In this document: positions 1-8,543 of the stretch, piece after piece
Layout of the letters: every line of letters starts with the position of its first letter
Position numbering within the stretch: position 1 is the stretch's first letter
Assembly (NCBI GenBank): GCA_017621955.1
Contig: JAGASB010000063.1
Location: 1-22,186 of the forward strand
Length of the DNA stretch: 22,186 bases
Reading direction: 5' to 3'
Origin: Clostridia bacterium
GTDB lineage: Bacteria > Bacillota_A > Clostridia > Christensenellales > Borkfalkiaceae
The notes under the pieces: model-generated
Seen by the model: the letters and a program-made list of their open reading frames with translations, nothing else
The model's database searches: none
Told to the model about the DNA's origin: nothing
Program-made: the position numbers and the translations under genes

Positions 1-230
1 GCGGTTGAAACCAAAACCTTATCTGCAATCGGGTCTAAAAATTTACCTAAATCGGTAACTAAGTTATACTTTCTTGCAATGTGTCCGTCAAGAAAATCGG
101 TAAACGCTGCAAGTGCAAAGATAAATGCTGATATAACGTAGTTATACGGTATTTGCGGAATATAAAAAACCGCAACAAAAATAGGTATTAAAATTATTCT
201 TATGATAGTTAGTTTGTTGGGTAAGTTCAT
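1..230 (-). CDS. pgsA: CDP-diacylglycerol-glycerol-3-phosphate 3-phosphatidyltransferase, 5' part only
   Basis: This membrane enzyme makes phosphatidylglycerol phosphate from CDP-diacylglycerol and glycerol 3-phosphate, the committed step to phosphatidylglycerol and cardiolipin. Only the first 76 codons lie in the window; the rest runs off the left edge. The visible part begins MNLPNKLTIIRIILIPIF, the usual PgsA start with the first membrane helix. It carries the complete CDP-alcohol phosphotransferase signature DxxDGxxARxxxxxxxxGxxxDxxxD at about residues 45-67 (DFLDGHIARK, then GKFLDPIAD). The ATG overlaps the rimO stop as ATGA, and GGAG lies 7 bases upstream inside the rimO end, so translation is probably coupled to rimO. 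A cls gene at 13050-14645 could use its product downstream. The family call is firm; nothing can be said about the missing C-terminus. Confidence 0.95.
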   Translation of the reverse strand, partial: MNLPNKLTIIRIILIPIFVAVFYIPQIPYNYVISAFIFALAAFTDFLDGHIARKYNLVTDLGKFLDPIADKVLVST

Positions 231-1543
231 AGTCTTTCTCCATACAGGTCGTAGCCCGTCTCTTTAATAATTTTAACGTCGTAATAAGCACCGTACTCCA
301 CTTCTTCGCCCGAAAAGAAATAAACTTTTCCGTCAATGTCGGGGGCGTTAAAGTACGCACGGCCGTAGTAAACAAGTTCGTTTTCATCAAACCCTTCGGC
401 AAGAATTTTAACAGTTTTACCTATAAACGAACAGTTTGTTTGCTTGACGATTTTTTTCTGCACGTCGTACAGTTTTTTAAGACGCTTAGTTTTTATTTCT
501 GATTTAATCTGCCCGTCAAGGCGTGCCGCCGCCGTTCCGTCTTCCTTGCTATACTTAAAAAAACCTGCGTTGAACAGTTTTGCCTTTTGCAAAAACTCAA
601 CAAGGTTATTAAACGCCTGTTCGCTTTCGCCTGGAAAACCCGTTATAAAGGTTGAACGGATTGCAATCCCCGGAACTTCCCTTTTAAGTTTTTCAATAAG
701 TTCAAGGTAATACTGTCCCGTACCCTTTCTGTTCATACGCTTTAACACACCGTCGTCAGCGTGTTGCAATGGTATGTCTATGTAATTTATAAGTTTATCA
801 TTGGTCTTAAATTCGTTTATCAGTTGGTCGGTAACGCTTTCGGGATAGCAATATAGAACCCTTATGTTTTTTATGTTATCAAGTTTTGAAAGTTGTTGTA
901 TAAGTTCGGTTAGGCTTACTTTTTCGGGTAAATCTTGACCGTATTTTGCACTGTCTTGTGCAACAAGGATAAGTTCGCTTATATTTCCTAACCCTTTTGC
1001 TTCTTCAATAAGCATTTCCATCGGCACGGAACGGAACTTGCCCCGTATAAACGGAATTAAGCAGTATGTGCAGTGGTTTGAACAACCGTCCGCTATTTTA
1101 AGGTAAGCGTAACTATCGGTGGTAAGAACTCTTTTACAAGTGCTTTCCCCACGGGGAACGCCAACGTTAATTACACGTTCACCCAAATACAGCCTATCTA
1201 TTACGCTTTGAATTTCGTGATAATCGGATACGCCCATAAATGCATCTACTTCATATAGTTCGTCTTTTATGTCATCAATAAACTTTTGTGGCAAGCACCC
1301 TGTTACGATTATCTTTTGCGCAACGCCGTCTTCCTTATATTGCGCCGCAGCTAAAATTTCGTTAATTGCTTCCTTTCTTGAACTTTCTAAAAAGGCACAA
1401 GTGTTTATCACGATAATCTCTGCTTTTTCGATATTTCCAACGAGCGTGTGATTTTCACTTAAATAATGTAGCATCTTTTCGGTGTCTACACGATTTTTAT
1501 CACAGCCAAGCGATATAACGCCGATTTTTTTACCTTTAATCAT
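227..1543 (-). CDS. rimO: Ribosomal protein uS12 (S12) methylthiotransferase RimO
   Basis: This radical-SAM enzyme adds a methylthio group to the conserved aspartate of ribosomal protein uS12, using two iron-sulfur clusters. The protein has 438 residues, normal for RimO. The N-terminal methylthiotransferase domain carries its three cluster cysteines at C14 (SLGCDKNRVD, the RimO form of this motif), C49 (INTCAF) and C83 (VTGC). The radical-SAM cysteines are C154, C158 and C161 in DGCSNHCTYC. The last ~65 residues fit a TRAM domain. The SLGCxKNxVD start and the C-terminus favour RimO over the tRNA enzyme MiaB. The ATG lies 2 bases after the ftsK stop and the stop overlaps the pgsA start, placing it in the middle of a tight ftsK-rimO-pgsA operon. 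The SD is weak (GAGGCGG about 10 bases away), so coupling to ftsK translation is likely. Confidence 0.96.
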   Translation of the reverse strand: MIKGKKIGVISLGCDKNRVDTEKMLHYLSENHTLVGNIEKAEIIVINTCAFLESSRKEAINEILAAAQYKEDGVAQKIIVTGCLPQKFIDDIKDELYEVDAFMGVSDYHEIQSVIDRLYLGERVINVGVPRGESTCKRVLTTDSYAYLKIADGCSNHCTYCLIPFIRGKFRSVPMEMLIEEAKGLGNISELILVAQDSAKYGQDLPEKVSLTELIQQLSKLDNIKNIRVLYCYPESVTDQLINEFKTNDKLINYIDIPLQHADDGVLKRMNRKGTGQYYLELIEKLKREVPGIAIRSTFITGFPGESEQAFNNLVEFLQKAKLFNAGFFKYSKEDGTAAARLDGQIKSEIKTKRLKKLYDVQKKIVKQTNCSFIGKTVKILAEGFDENELVYYGRAYFNAPDIDGKVYFFSGEEVEYGAYYDVKIIKETGYDLYGERL

Positions 1544-1545
1544 AA

Positions 1546-4500
1546 TCAGTAATCCGCCTCATCCATAGGTCCAAATCTACTTATGAATTCTTCCTTAGAT
1601 AAAAGAACACGACGTGCTTTACTGCCTTCGTTGCCCGAAACAAAGCCCATTTGTTCCATTTTATCAACTATTCCACCTGCACGGGCATAACCGATTTGAA
1701 AACGTCTTTGTAAAAGCGATATTGATATAGACTGAGTGTTTACGGCAAGCCAAAGTGATTTAAGCATAATATCACTCATTTCACCGTCGCCACTAGAACC
1801 ACCTACGCCGTCGGAAGAACTTTCTTCTTGCTTAGGATTAGTTTCTTTATCAAGGAAATCTTGAACGTCGTCGTCAAAGTACGCTGTATTATGTTCTTTG
1901 ATGTAGTTTACGATGTTGGTAACTTCTCTACCGCTTATATATGCGCCTTGATACCTTTCGTAATCGCCCATTGATGAATCTTTATAAAGCATATCGCCGT
2001 TACCCAAAAGTTTTTCAGCGCCTGCACCGCCTAAGATAGTTTGAGAGTCGGCAAAGTTCATAACTTTAAGAGCAATACGAGAGGGCAAGTTGGCTTTAAT
2101 CGTACCCGTAATAACGTCAACCGACGGACGCTGTGTAGCAAGCACTAAGTGAATGCCCGCTGAACGTGATTTCGCTGCGATACGTCTAATCTTTTCTTCT
2201 AAGTCTTTCTTGCACGCTTCCATAAGGTCGGCAAGTTCGTCTATAACGAAAACTATTCGTGGAAGTTTAGGAATAGTGTCGCTTGCAATTTGAGTATTAT
2301 AATCGTCAATGTTACTAACCATACCACCGCAAGCAGTAAACATTTCGTTACGGCGATTAGTTTCGTCATACGCCCACTGTAAAAGCGTAAGCGCACGTTT
2401 AGGCTCGGTTATAATTTCGTCCACAAGCAAGTGCGGAATATGGTCATACTTTCTAAATTCAACGCTCTTGGGGTCAACTAGTACAAGCTTTAATTCTTCG
2501 GGAGAATAGCGCATCAAAAGGCTGACTATCATAACGTGGAGTGCCACGCTCTTACCCGAGCCCGTTGCGCCTGCAATAAGATAGTGCGGACCTTTTGCTA
2601 AGTCGTAACTTATAGAGTTGCCGACAATGTCTTTACCGATAGCAAACATAAGCGCAGTCGCCTTATCCTTTTTGCCTGCAAGCCCTTCCATAACTTCTTT
2701 AAGCCCTACGGTAACCTTTACGCTGTTTGCAACTTCTATACCCACAAGGTTTTTGCCCGGGATAGGCGCTTCAATTCTTACACCGTCTTTAACCGACAAA
2801 CGCATCTTTAAGTCGTCATCGTACTTTAATACGTTCTTAACTGAAATACCTGCCGGCATCATAATTTCGTAACGTGTAACTGACGGACCTTGAATATAAC
2901 TTTGCGGTACTGCGTTAATGTGGAATTCTTCAAGTGTTCTTTGGATAATTTCCATACGTTCTTGATGGTTTTCTTGCGCAGCGTTGATAGGCTGAGCGTA
3001 AGTTTCCAAAAGGTCGAACGGTGGACGGAAGTATTCCCTATTGATAGGCGGAGCGGGTTTTTTAGGCTTTTCAGGCTCAACTTCTTCCTTTGGTTGTTCG
3101 GGGGTAAAGTCTAATCCCCTTCTTGACGAAAGATTGTTATCCGCACCAACTCTGCTTGTAAAACTTACGGGTTGTTCGGGCTTAGACGTTTGTTCTTCTT
3201 CCTTATCACCGAAGAAAATTTCACGCATTCGACGTGTCCCCGTAACGTTGCTTTGGGGCAACGTGCTTTCTTCAACCGGCTTTTCTTCGGGCTTTTCACA
3301 AGTTTCTTCATTGACTGCTTCAAACGCCTCTTTATAGTCGTCTTCTTCAATCTCTTGACTTAAAACTTGTTCTTTTTCCTCTTGAACTTCTTCACTTTCG
3401 TCTATAAACGGAATATCAAAAGTTTGTTCTTCTTGCTTTTCAACTTCTTCCACCACACTTTCTGTTGGGCGGAATACTTCAAACTCTTCCGAACTCGTTT
3501 GCTCAACACTAGAAATAGGTTCAACTTGAACGCTTTCAACCATTTCTTCAACTTCGGCGTAAATGCTATTAAACATTTCCGCGCGGGAAGCGGCACTATC
3601 TTCATCTACCACTTGTTCTTTTTCGTGTTCGATAAACGGAATTTCTTTTTCTTCCTTTACCTTATCTACCCTTGGCGTAACGTAGCCTGACACGGTGGTT
3701 GTCGAATTAGAATTGTACGGGGTATAATAACCCGTCTTGCTATCAGCGTTAATCCTATCCATATCAATTGAAGCAGGAGTTTTAATATAGTCGAGTTTTT
3801 TCTTAAAATCATCCGTTTCGGGTGCTTTTACGTTTTGTTCACTGCCCGTGCTTACCACGCTTAAACCGCCGTCGGCGAAGCCAAGTTTTATGCTAGACGT
3901 GGGTTTTGATTGTTCTTTATGAAGTTCACGCTTGTTTTTAACTGCAAACTCATTAGGATTATTTACAAAAAGTTTTTGCTTGCCTGCCGTAACAGCAAAA
4001 TCCACACCTTCGACGGGGTATTCTTTTGTGCCGGCAATGTCAACACCTATATCCAAACCATCTTCCTTAACGAAAGAACTTCTAAATTTTTTGTCGTCAG
4101 ACTTGTTTTTCTTGACGGGTTCGTTGACGTAGTCTTTTACTAAAACGTATCCAACGACGGCAAGTGCAATAGAGATCACGACGTAACTGCCAACTGCTGT
4201 AAGTAGCGAAGAAAAAACGTATGCGACAAACGCCGTAAATAATCCGCCGGCAGAAGTGGTTGCAATACCACCTTGCCCCATCATATACGATGCGGATAAA
4301 TATTCACCGTAAGTAAATCCCACGCTATTAATGGTTGCTATATGAGAAATTAAAGCGACCAATGAAAACGCACATGTTATAAGCGTTTTTTTGCGTGCAG
4401 TAAATCCGGTAGTTTTACCCGTGATATTTAGCACGCCCATAATTATAATAAAAATTACGACGGCGTAAGCAAAAAAGCCGAAGCAACCGAACAAGAAAGA

Positions 4501-4659
4501 ATTCACCGCTTGCCCCACAACCGAAAAAATAGCATCACGAGTAATTAGGCAAACGAGCATAAGCGTAGCGAAAAGTATAAGCACTACACCCAATGTTTCC
4601 CTTGTAAATACAAGACTTTTATTTTCCTTATCGTCCTTATTTCTACCTAAACCGTTCAA
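1546..4659 (-). CDS. ftsK: FtsK/SpoIIIE DNA translocase
   Basis: This hexameric ATP-driven DNA pump, anchored at the division septum, moves chromosomal DNA through the closing septum or into the forespore. The protein has 1037 residues. The N-terminus (about 20-175) holds four or five membrane helices. Residues 180-540 form a long acidic, Glu-rich, low-complexity linker, longer than that of B. subtilis SpoIIIE. The motor follows at 545-940, with Walker A GATGSGKS at 697-704 and Walker B IVFVIDE ending at D807-E808, and a C-terminal winged-helix gamma domain at about 963-1027 that would read the polar DNA sequences. The start is TTG, chosen because GAGGTGG lies 4-5 bases upstream and a consensus-like promoter lies about 30 bases upstream. 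Whether it acts as vegetative FtsK/SftA or sporulation SpoIIIE cannot be told from sequence. First gene of the operon with rimO and pgsA. Confidence 0.96.
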   Translation of the reverse strand: MNGLGRNKDDKENKSLVFTRETLGVVLILFATLMLVCLITRDAIFSVVGQAVNSFLFGCFGFFAYAVVIFIIIMGVLNITGKTTGFTARKKTLITCAFSLVALISHIATINSVGFTYGEYLSASYMMGQGGIATTSAGGLFTAFVAYVFSSLLTAVGSYVVISIALAVVGYVLVKDYVNEPVKKNKSDDKKFRSSFVKEDGLDIGVDIAGTKEYPVEGVDFAVTAGKQKLFVNNPNEFAVKNKRELHKEQSKPTSSIKLGFADGGLSVVSTGSEQNVKAPETDDFKKKLDYIKTPASIDMDRINADSKTGYYTPYNSNSTTTVSGYVTPRVDKVKEEKEIPFIEHEKEQVVDEDSAASRAEMFNSIYAEVEEMVESVQVEPISSVEQTSSEEFEVFRPTESVVEEVEKQEEQTFDIPFIDESEEVQEEKEQVLSQEIEEDDYKEAFEAVNEETCEKPEEKPVEESTLPQSNVTGTRRMREIFFGDKEEEQTSKPEQPVSFTSRVGADNNLSSRRGLDFTPEQPKEEVEPEKPKKPAPPINREYFRPPFDLLETYAQPINAAQENHQERMEIIQRTLEEFHINAVPQSYIQGPSVTRYEIMMPAGISVKNVLKYDDDLKMRLSVKDGVRIEAPIPGKNLVGIEVANSVKVTVGLKEVMEGLAGKKDKATALMFAIGKDIVGNSISYDLAKGPHYLIAGATGSGKSVALHVMIVSLLMRYSPEELKLVLVDPKSVEFRKYDHIPHLLVDEIITEPKRALTLLQWAYDETNRRNEMFTACGGMVSNIDDYNTQIASDTIPKLPRIVFVIDELADLMEACKKDLEEKIRRIAAKSRSAGIHLVLATQRPSVDVITGTIKANLPSRIALKVMNFADSQTILGGAGAEKLLGNGDMLYKDSSMGDYERYQGAYISGREVTNIVNYIKEHNTAYFDDDVQDFLDKETNPKQEESSSDGVGGSSGDGEMSDIMLKSLWLAVNTQSISISLLQRRFQIGYARAGGIVDKMEQMGFVSGNEGSKARRVLLSKEEFISRFGPMDEADY

Positions 4660-4689
4660 AAGTCCACCTCTAAGAAGATTATCATATCT

Positions 4690-4718
4690 ATTGTACCAAA
4701 AACCACGCCCATTTACAA
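4690..4718 (-). promoter_or_regulatory. Sigma-A type promoter of ftsK-rimO-pgsA
   Basis: On the minus strand, TTGTAA (4713-4718) is followed after exactly 17 bases by TACAAT (4690-4695). A start site near 4683 would give a leader of about 24 bases before the TTG start of ftsK, enough for its GAGGTGG site. The gene upstream (DUF1508 protein) is on the same strand and ends in a strong terminator, so an independent promoter is needed here. Confidence 0.7.
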
Positions 4719-4778
4719 TGCTTTTTGATAATTTTTTTAAATTTTAAAATAATATTTTAAATATGCGTTTTAAAAATG

Positions 4779-4806
4779 AAAAAACAAGGCTATATAGCCT
4801 TGTTTT
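4779..4806 (-). terminator. Intrinsic terminator of the DUF1508 gene
   Basis: Positions 4781-4806 are a perfect 26-base palindrome with half-site AAAACAAGGCTAT, able to form a hairpin with a GC-containing CAAGGC core. On the minus strand it ends in a run of six T (4779-4784). It lies 30 bases after the DUF1508 stop codon. Confidence 0.85.
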
Positions 4807-4836
4807 ATGTCGAATTTTTTCTATTAAATCACCCTA

Positions 4837-5955
4837 TTAATCTTCAACCAAAGATGAATTTTGGGCAAAGCGACGAACAGATTCGATTGCACTTACGCAC
4901 GATTCAAGTTTATCGTATGCTTCGCCTATGCAAATAACTGATTTTTGAGCATTGCGAAGTTTGTAGTAATATCTACCAAACTTGTCGTGGTCGATAATAA
5001 AGTTTCCTTCCAAAGAGTTTTTCTTCACCGATTCGATTGCATTTTTAGCACTCTTTTCAAGTGAGACTTCTTCGGTTGCAAGCATAAGTTGACCGTTGTT
5101 GGCGTAAAGCTTAGCAGAATAATTGCCCTGTTCTGTTTTTTCTATACGCCACTTACCACGCAGTTTGTTTTCAGTATCAATAACGGCAGGCGTGTACTCA
5201 GCGTACTTTTGACCTTCCGTAAGTCCGTCCGCAATAGGTGAACTTGACGCAATACGTTTAACCGATTCAACTGCTTTATAACACTGGTCTTTGGATTTAT
5301 AAATTTCACCGACGCACAAAAGCCTGTTGGTTGTGGTTTTAAGTTTATAATAGTAATTTTTGTTTTTGTCTTGGTAAATTACAAACTTGCCGTTTTCAAC
5401 ACCCCTAAGTATTGAAGCGATACCGTTTCTTGCGCCTTCTTCGGTCGTGTAAATTTCACTAGATAGCATTACTTCGCCGTTGCTTGCTAAAAGTTTAGAC
5501 ATATATTCGCCTGCGCTTTTAAGTTCAACAACCCACTTACCGTTAAGTTTTTTAGTTTCCTTTTTAACTTCGGGTTTCTTGGTAACGGATTTTTTAGTTG
5601 TTTTAGGTTTAGAAACTTTTTCTTCCGCAACTTCTTCTTGTGCTATTTTTTCAGGCTCAGTTTCAACTGTTTTTTCACTTACGTCTTGTTCTTTTTCTTC
5701 AATTTCCGTAACCGTTTCAACTTTTTCTTGCTCAACTACGTTTTCGACTACCACGTCATTACTCTTTTCTTCAACAGTTTGCACTTTCTTTTTCTTGCCT
5801 TTTTTTGCGCACTTAACAATGGCGACTATTATCAACACAACTATAAGTAGAATTAGCGCCACTAACGCAATGCCAATATACATTGCATCAAAAGAAAGGT
5901 CCTTAACGCCGATTAAATTAGTAAACCAAACACCTAAATCTCTAAAAATACCCAT
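4837..5955 (-). CDS. Membrane-anchored protein with two DUF1508 (YegP-type) domains
   Basis: The function is unknown. The protein (372 residues from the chosen start) has one N-terminal membrane helix (about 26-47, then a CAKKGKKKK stop-transfer patch), a Lys/Glu-rich disordered linker (50-138), and two DUF1508 domains at about 139-240 and 267-368. Each domain is made of two ~48-residue half-repeats with the pattern G(K/N)(W/F) ... Y.KL ... G, so four half-repeats are visible (GKWVVELK, GKFVIYQD, GKWRIEKT, GNFIIDHD). DUF1508 proteins such as E. coli YegP are usually small and soluble; tethering two copies to the membrane on a long linker is less usual. The start was moved to the ATG at 5953-5955 because GGAG sits 6 bases upstream of it; the ATG four codons earlier has no SD. 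The gene has its own promoter and terminator, so it stands alone. Confidence 0.85.
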   Translation of the reverse strand: MGIFRDLGVWFTNLIGVKDLSFDAMYIGIALVALILLIVVLIIVAIVKCAKKGKKKKVQTVEEKSNDVVVENVVEQEKVETVTEIEEKEQDVSEKTVETEPEKIAQEEVAEEKVSKPKTTKKSVTKKPEVKKETKKLNGKWVVELKSAGEYMSKLLASNGEVMLSSEIYTTEEGARNGIASILRGVENGKFVIYQDKNKNYYYKLKTTTNRLLCVGEIYKSKDQCYKAVESVKRIASSSPIADGLTEGQKYAEYTPAVIDTENKLRGKWRIEKTEQGNYSAKLYANNGQLMLATEEVSLEKSAKNAIESVKKNSLEGNFIIDHDKFGRYYYKLRNAQKSVICIGEAYDKLESCVSAIESVRRFAQNSSLVED

Positions 5956-5985
5956 AAAACTCTCCATAAAGTTTTTTATATATAA

Positions 5986-6014
5986 ATTTTATCACAATAT
6001 TAGTTAAAGTGCAA
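5986..6014 (-). promoter_or_regulatory. Promoter of the DUF1508 gene
   Basis: On the minus strand, TTGCAC (6009-6014) and TAAAAT (5986-5991) are 17 bases apart. It starts directly after the T-tract of the degV terminator and about 31 bases before the chosen start codon. Confidence 0.65.
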
Positions 6015-6015
6015 T

Positions 6016-6060
6016 AAAAAAATAAAAATTATGCGCGATTTTGTTAGAAAAAATCGCGCA
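6016..6060 (-). terminator. Intrinsic terminator of degV
   Basis: A perfect 11-bp stem joins TGCGCGATTTT (6032-6042) and its complement at 6050-6060 around a 7-base loop. On the minus strand it is followed by T-rich sequence with a run of seven T at about 6016-6022. It begins 10 bases after the degV stop codon. Confidence 0.85.
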
Positions 6061-6069
6061 AACGTAATC

Positions 6070-6918
6070 CTATTCAGCCTTGCCGTCGTTGAAGTACAAA
6101 ATACCAAGAGTGTTTCCACCACAGTGACTTGCTATCGTACATCCAGCGTGCGTTTCATAAATATTCTTAAAGCCTGCGTCTTTAAGCGCTTGCTTTGCAG
6201 CTTCAACCATTTCTTCGGTTGCCGTGGTGTACGTTACAAACGCTTTGTCAAGGTCTGGGGTGTTGAATTCTTCCAAAACGTCATCGCAGTATTTTGCAAC
6301 AACCTTGCCCATTTGACCACGATATTTTTTATCTGAACCCATCTTACCGCCCTTAACGACTATTCTTGGACGAATTCTTAAAATATTTGCACCAAGAAGT
6401 GAAAGAGCGTTACACCTACCGCCTTTATAAAGATAATCAAGGCGTTCGATAACAAAACTTACTTGTAACTTATCAACCCTTTCCGCAACCTTTTTAGCAA
6501 CGTCTTCGGGCATATAGCCGTCGTTTACAAGTTCCCTTGCGTATATTGCCAAAAGTCCTATACCCGTAGACAAACTTAAACTGTCCACAACAAAAACGTT
6601 CTTTACGTTCTTGCCTGCACGCATTGCGTTACCGCAAGAAGAAGTAAGTCCGCTTGATAAACAAATATGAACGACTGCATCGTAATCTTTTTTAAGACTT
6701 TCAAAATATTCAGTATATTCGTATTCGTTAAGTGCGTTGGTTTTAGGTAAAACCTTGTTTTCATCAACAAAATTAAAAATTTCTTGCGTTGAGAGTTCGC
6801 CGTCCTTAAACGTATTAGAACCCAACACTATTTCGTATGGAATTACTTTTATATCGTATTTTTCAAGCAACTCTTTTGATAAGTCGTTAGTTGATTCTAC
6901 CGATATCGCTATTTTCAT
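6070..6918 (-). CDS. DegV family fatty-acid-binding protein
   Basis: DegV/FakB proteins bind a fatty acid in a deep pocket and, in the characterised cases, present it to the kinase FakA to make acyl phosphate for phospholipid synthesis. The protein has 282 residues, a normal family length. Family marks are the N-terminal beta strand and Ser/Thr turn VESTNDLS (7-14), a DG motif at 39-40, T60 in the PKTN segment where FakB has its phosphate/lipid-binding Thr, the SSGLTSS loop (88-94), and the FVIERLDYLYKGGR segment. The start was set at the ATG at 6916-6918, preceded by AAGGAG at 7 bases; a start ten codons earlier has no SD. No fakA is in the window, so the FakB role is inferred from the family. 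Single gene with its own promoter and terminator. Confidence 0.92.
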   Translation of the reverse strand: MKIAISVESTNDLSKELLEKYDIKVIPYEIVLGSNTFKDGELSTQEIFNFVDENKVLPKTNALNEYEYTEYFESLKKDYDAVVHICLSSGLTSSCGNAMRAGKNVKNVFVVDSLSLSTGIGLLAIYARELVNDGYMPEDVAKKVAERVDKLQVSFVIERLDYLYKGGRCNALSLLGANILRIRPRIVVKGGKMGSDKKYRGQMGKVVAKYCDDVLEEFNTPDLDKAFVTYTTATEEMVEAAKQALKDAGFKNIYETHAGCTIASHCGGNTLGILYFNDGKAE

Positions 6919-6983
6919 TAAAATACTCCTTTTATTTACAAACTGCACGATTATTATATATATAAATTATAAACTCTATATTA

Positions 6984-7012
6984 AATATACCATATTTTGC
7001 TTTTTTATTCAA
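6984..7012 (-). promoter_or_regulatory. Promoter of degV
   Basis: On the minus strand, TTGAAT (7007-7012) and TATATT (6984-6989) are separated by 17 bases. The leader to the ATG would be about 60 bases and very AT-rich. TATAAT-like strings closer to the gene exist but lack a -35 partner. Confidence 0.5.
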
Positions 7013-7073
7013 ACGTTTTTTTGCCAAATATCGTTTTTCTAGTAGTAGTAAGTCAATTTTTTCGGTTAAATAC

Positions 7074-7102
7074 TTGCTTAAACTTTTATTTTGTTGTATC
7101 AT
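7074..7102 (+). promoter_or_regulatory. Promoter of aspS
   Basis: TTGCTT (7074-7079) and TATCAT (7097-7102) are separated by 17 bases. The predicted leader is only about 25 bases and holds AGGAG 7 bases before the ATG. There is no room for a T-box, which often controls synthetase genes in this phylum. Confidence 0.65.
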
Positions 7103-7134
7103 AAGTATGTTATTTATTTACTAGGAGATTTGTT

Positions 7135-8472
7135 ATGGACAAAATTAACGGCACTCTTATAAACGATACCGTAAGCTTTAAGGATTTTAATAAACACGAC
7201 GGTGAAGTTATTTCTATTCGTGGTTATATACACCGCATCCGTGAAATGACAGGGTTTTCTTTTGTTATTATTAGAACAGCCCGTGACACTATTCAGTGCG
7301 TTTACGCACCAGAATTTTCAGACTACCGTTGGGACGATAAGCTTTGTGAAGAAGCTTGCGTTAAAATCACGGGTAAAGTAGTTTCAAGTAAAGATGCAAA
7401 AGGCAACCATAGATTTGAACTTCAAATACACGATATAAAAATACTTTCACTCCCCGCCGAAAGTTTACCTATCGTTATCAACAAAAAACAACTTGATAAT
7501 ATGCAACTTTCTACCGTGCTTGACCTTCGCCCCGTTTCTATGCGCAACCCCAAAGAACGTGCGATTTTTAAGGTTCAAGAAGGTATTGCTCGTGGTTTTA
7601 GAGAATATCTTATGAAAGAAAACTTTACCGAAATTCGTTCACCTAAAATCGTTTTTGCGGGTGCAGAAGGCGGTACTAATATTTTTAAGCTTGACTATTT
7701 TGGTAAGCAAGTTTACCTTGCTCAATCGCCTCAGCTTTATAAACAAGCGCTTGTGGGCGTTTACGAACGTGTGTTTGAAATTGCACCTGTTTTCCGTGCT
7801 GAACACCACGATACTTCACGCCACCTTAACGAATATACTTCAATGGACTTTGAAATGGGTTACATCAATTCGTTTGAAGACATTATGAATACCGAAGTTG
7901 GTGCGCTAAAATATATTATGAATCTTCTAAAAACCGAATATAAAGAAGAAATAGAACTTTTACACGCTGATATTCCCGAAATCACAGAAGTTCCCGTTAT
8001 GAAGTTTATGGACGCAAAAGAACTTTTGATGACCAAATTTAAGTATAAACCACAAGATATGAAAGACTTTGACCCCGCAGAAGAAGAACTTTTAGGCAAG
8101 TACGCTAAAAAAGAACTTGGCAGTGATTTTATCTTTATCACCCACTATCCGTCAAAGAAACGTCCGTTCTATACTATGGACGACCCCACTGACCCCGAAT
8201 ACACTCTTTCATTCGACCTTTTATTCCGTGGTCTTGAAATTACTTCGGGCGGTCAAAGAATTCACGACTATAATATGCAAGTTGAAAAGATGGTTAAACT
8301 TGGTATGGACCCAGATCAGTTTGAAACTTATCTTATGCTTCACAAATACGGCGCTCCACCCCACGGTGGCTTAGGCATCGGTCTTGAAAGACTTACTATG
8401 CACTTGCTTGGCGCTAAAAACGTGCGTGAAACGACAATGTTCCCCCGTGATATCAACAGGGTTACACCTTAA
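7135..8472 (+). CDS. aspS: Aspartyl-tRNA synthetase, archaeal/eukaryotic type (AspRS2), probably non-discriminating
   Basis: This class IIb synthetase charges tRNA with aspartate. At 445 residues it is much shorter than standard bacterial AspRS (about 590) and lacks the GAD insertion, matching the archaeal type. An OB-fold anticodon-binding domain spans about 22-105. Motif 2 is FEIAPVFRAEHHDTSRH from 214 with R221. Motif 3 is GGLGIGLERL (411-420) with R419, and the end FPRDINRVTP is typical of the archaeal type. At the OB-fold position where tRNA-Asp-specific archaeal enzymes have Trp, this one has His (H33 in YIHRIRE). From what is known of archaeal AspRS, that favours charging of both tRNA-Asp and tRNA-Asn, with GatCAB converting Asp-tRNA-Asn to Asn-tRNA. 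No gat genes are in the window. AGGAG 7 bases upstream fixes the start. Single gene between promoter and terminator. Confidence 0.93.
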   Translation: MDKINGTLINDTVSFKDFNKHDGEVISIRGYIHRIREMTGFSFVIIRTARDTIQCVYAPEFSDYRWDDKLCEEACVKITGKVVSSKDAKGNHRFELQIHDIKILSLPAESLPIVINKKQLDNMQLSTVLDLRPVSMRNPKERAIFKVQEGIARGFREYLMKENFTEIRSPKIVFAGAEGGTNIFKLDYFGKQVYLAQSPQLYKQALVGVYERVFEIAPVFRAEHHDTSRHLNEYTSMDFEMGYINSFEDIMNTEVGALKYIMNLLKTEYKEEIELLHADIPEITEVPVMKFMDAKELLMTKFKYKPQDMKDFDPAEEELLGKYAKKELGSDFIFITHYPSKKRPFYTMDDPTDPEYTLSFDLLFRGLEITSGGQRIHDYNMQVEKMVKLGMDPDQFETYLMLHKYGAPPHGGLGIGLERLTMHLLGAKNVRETTMFPRDINRVTP

Positions 8473-8483
8473 AATCAAATATT

Positions 8484-8518
8484 AAAGGCGATGCACCGCA
8501 TCGCCTTTTTCTTTTTTC
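8484..8518 (+). terminator. Intrinsic terminator of aspS, possibly bidirectional
   Basis: A perfect 11-bp stem joins AAAGGCGATGC (8484-8494) and GCATCGCCTTT (8498-8508) around a 3-base loop, followed by a T-rich tract to 8517. It lies between converging genes (aspS and the RHH gene) and may also stop transcripts from the minus strand, where its T-tract is weaker. Confidence 0.9.
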
Positions 8519-8543
8519 ACAAAGCTTAATAAACATAGAAAAT

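Noticed and set aside
3367..3690. Plus-strand 107-codon open frame opposite the ftsK linker
   Set aside because: It is the shadow of GAA-rich codons in the acidic linker, giving a Phe-rich antisense reading.
6919..7134. T-box or other riboswitch upstream of aspS
   Set aside because: The leader after the predicted promoter is only about 25 bases and no T-box sequence is present.
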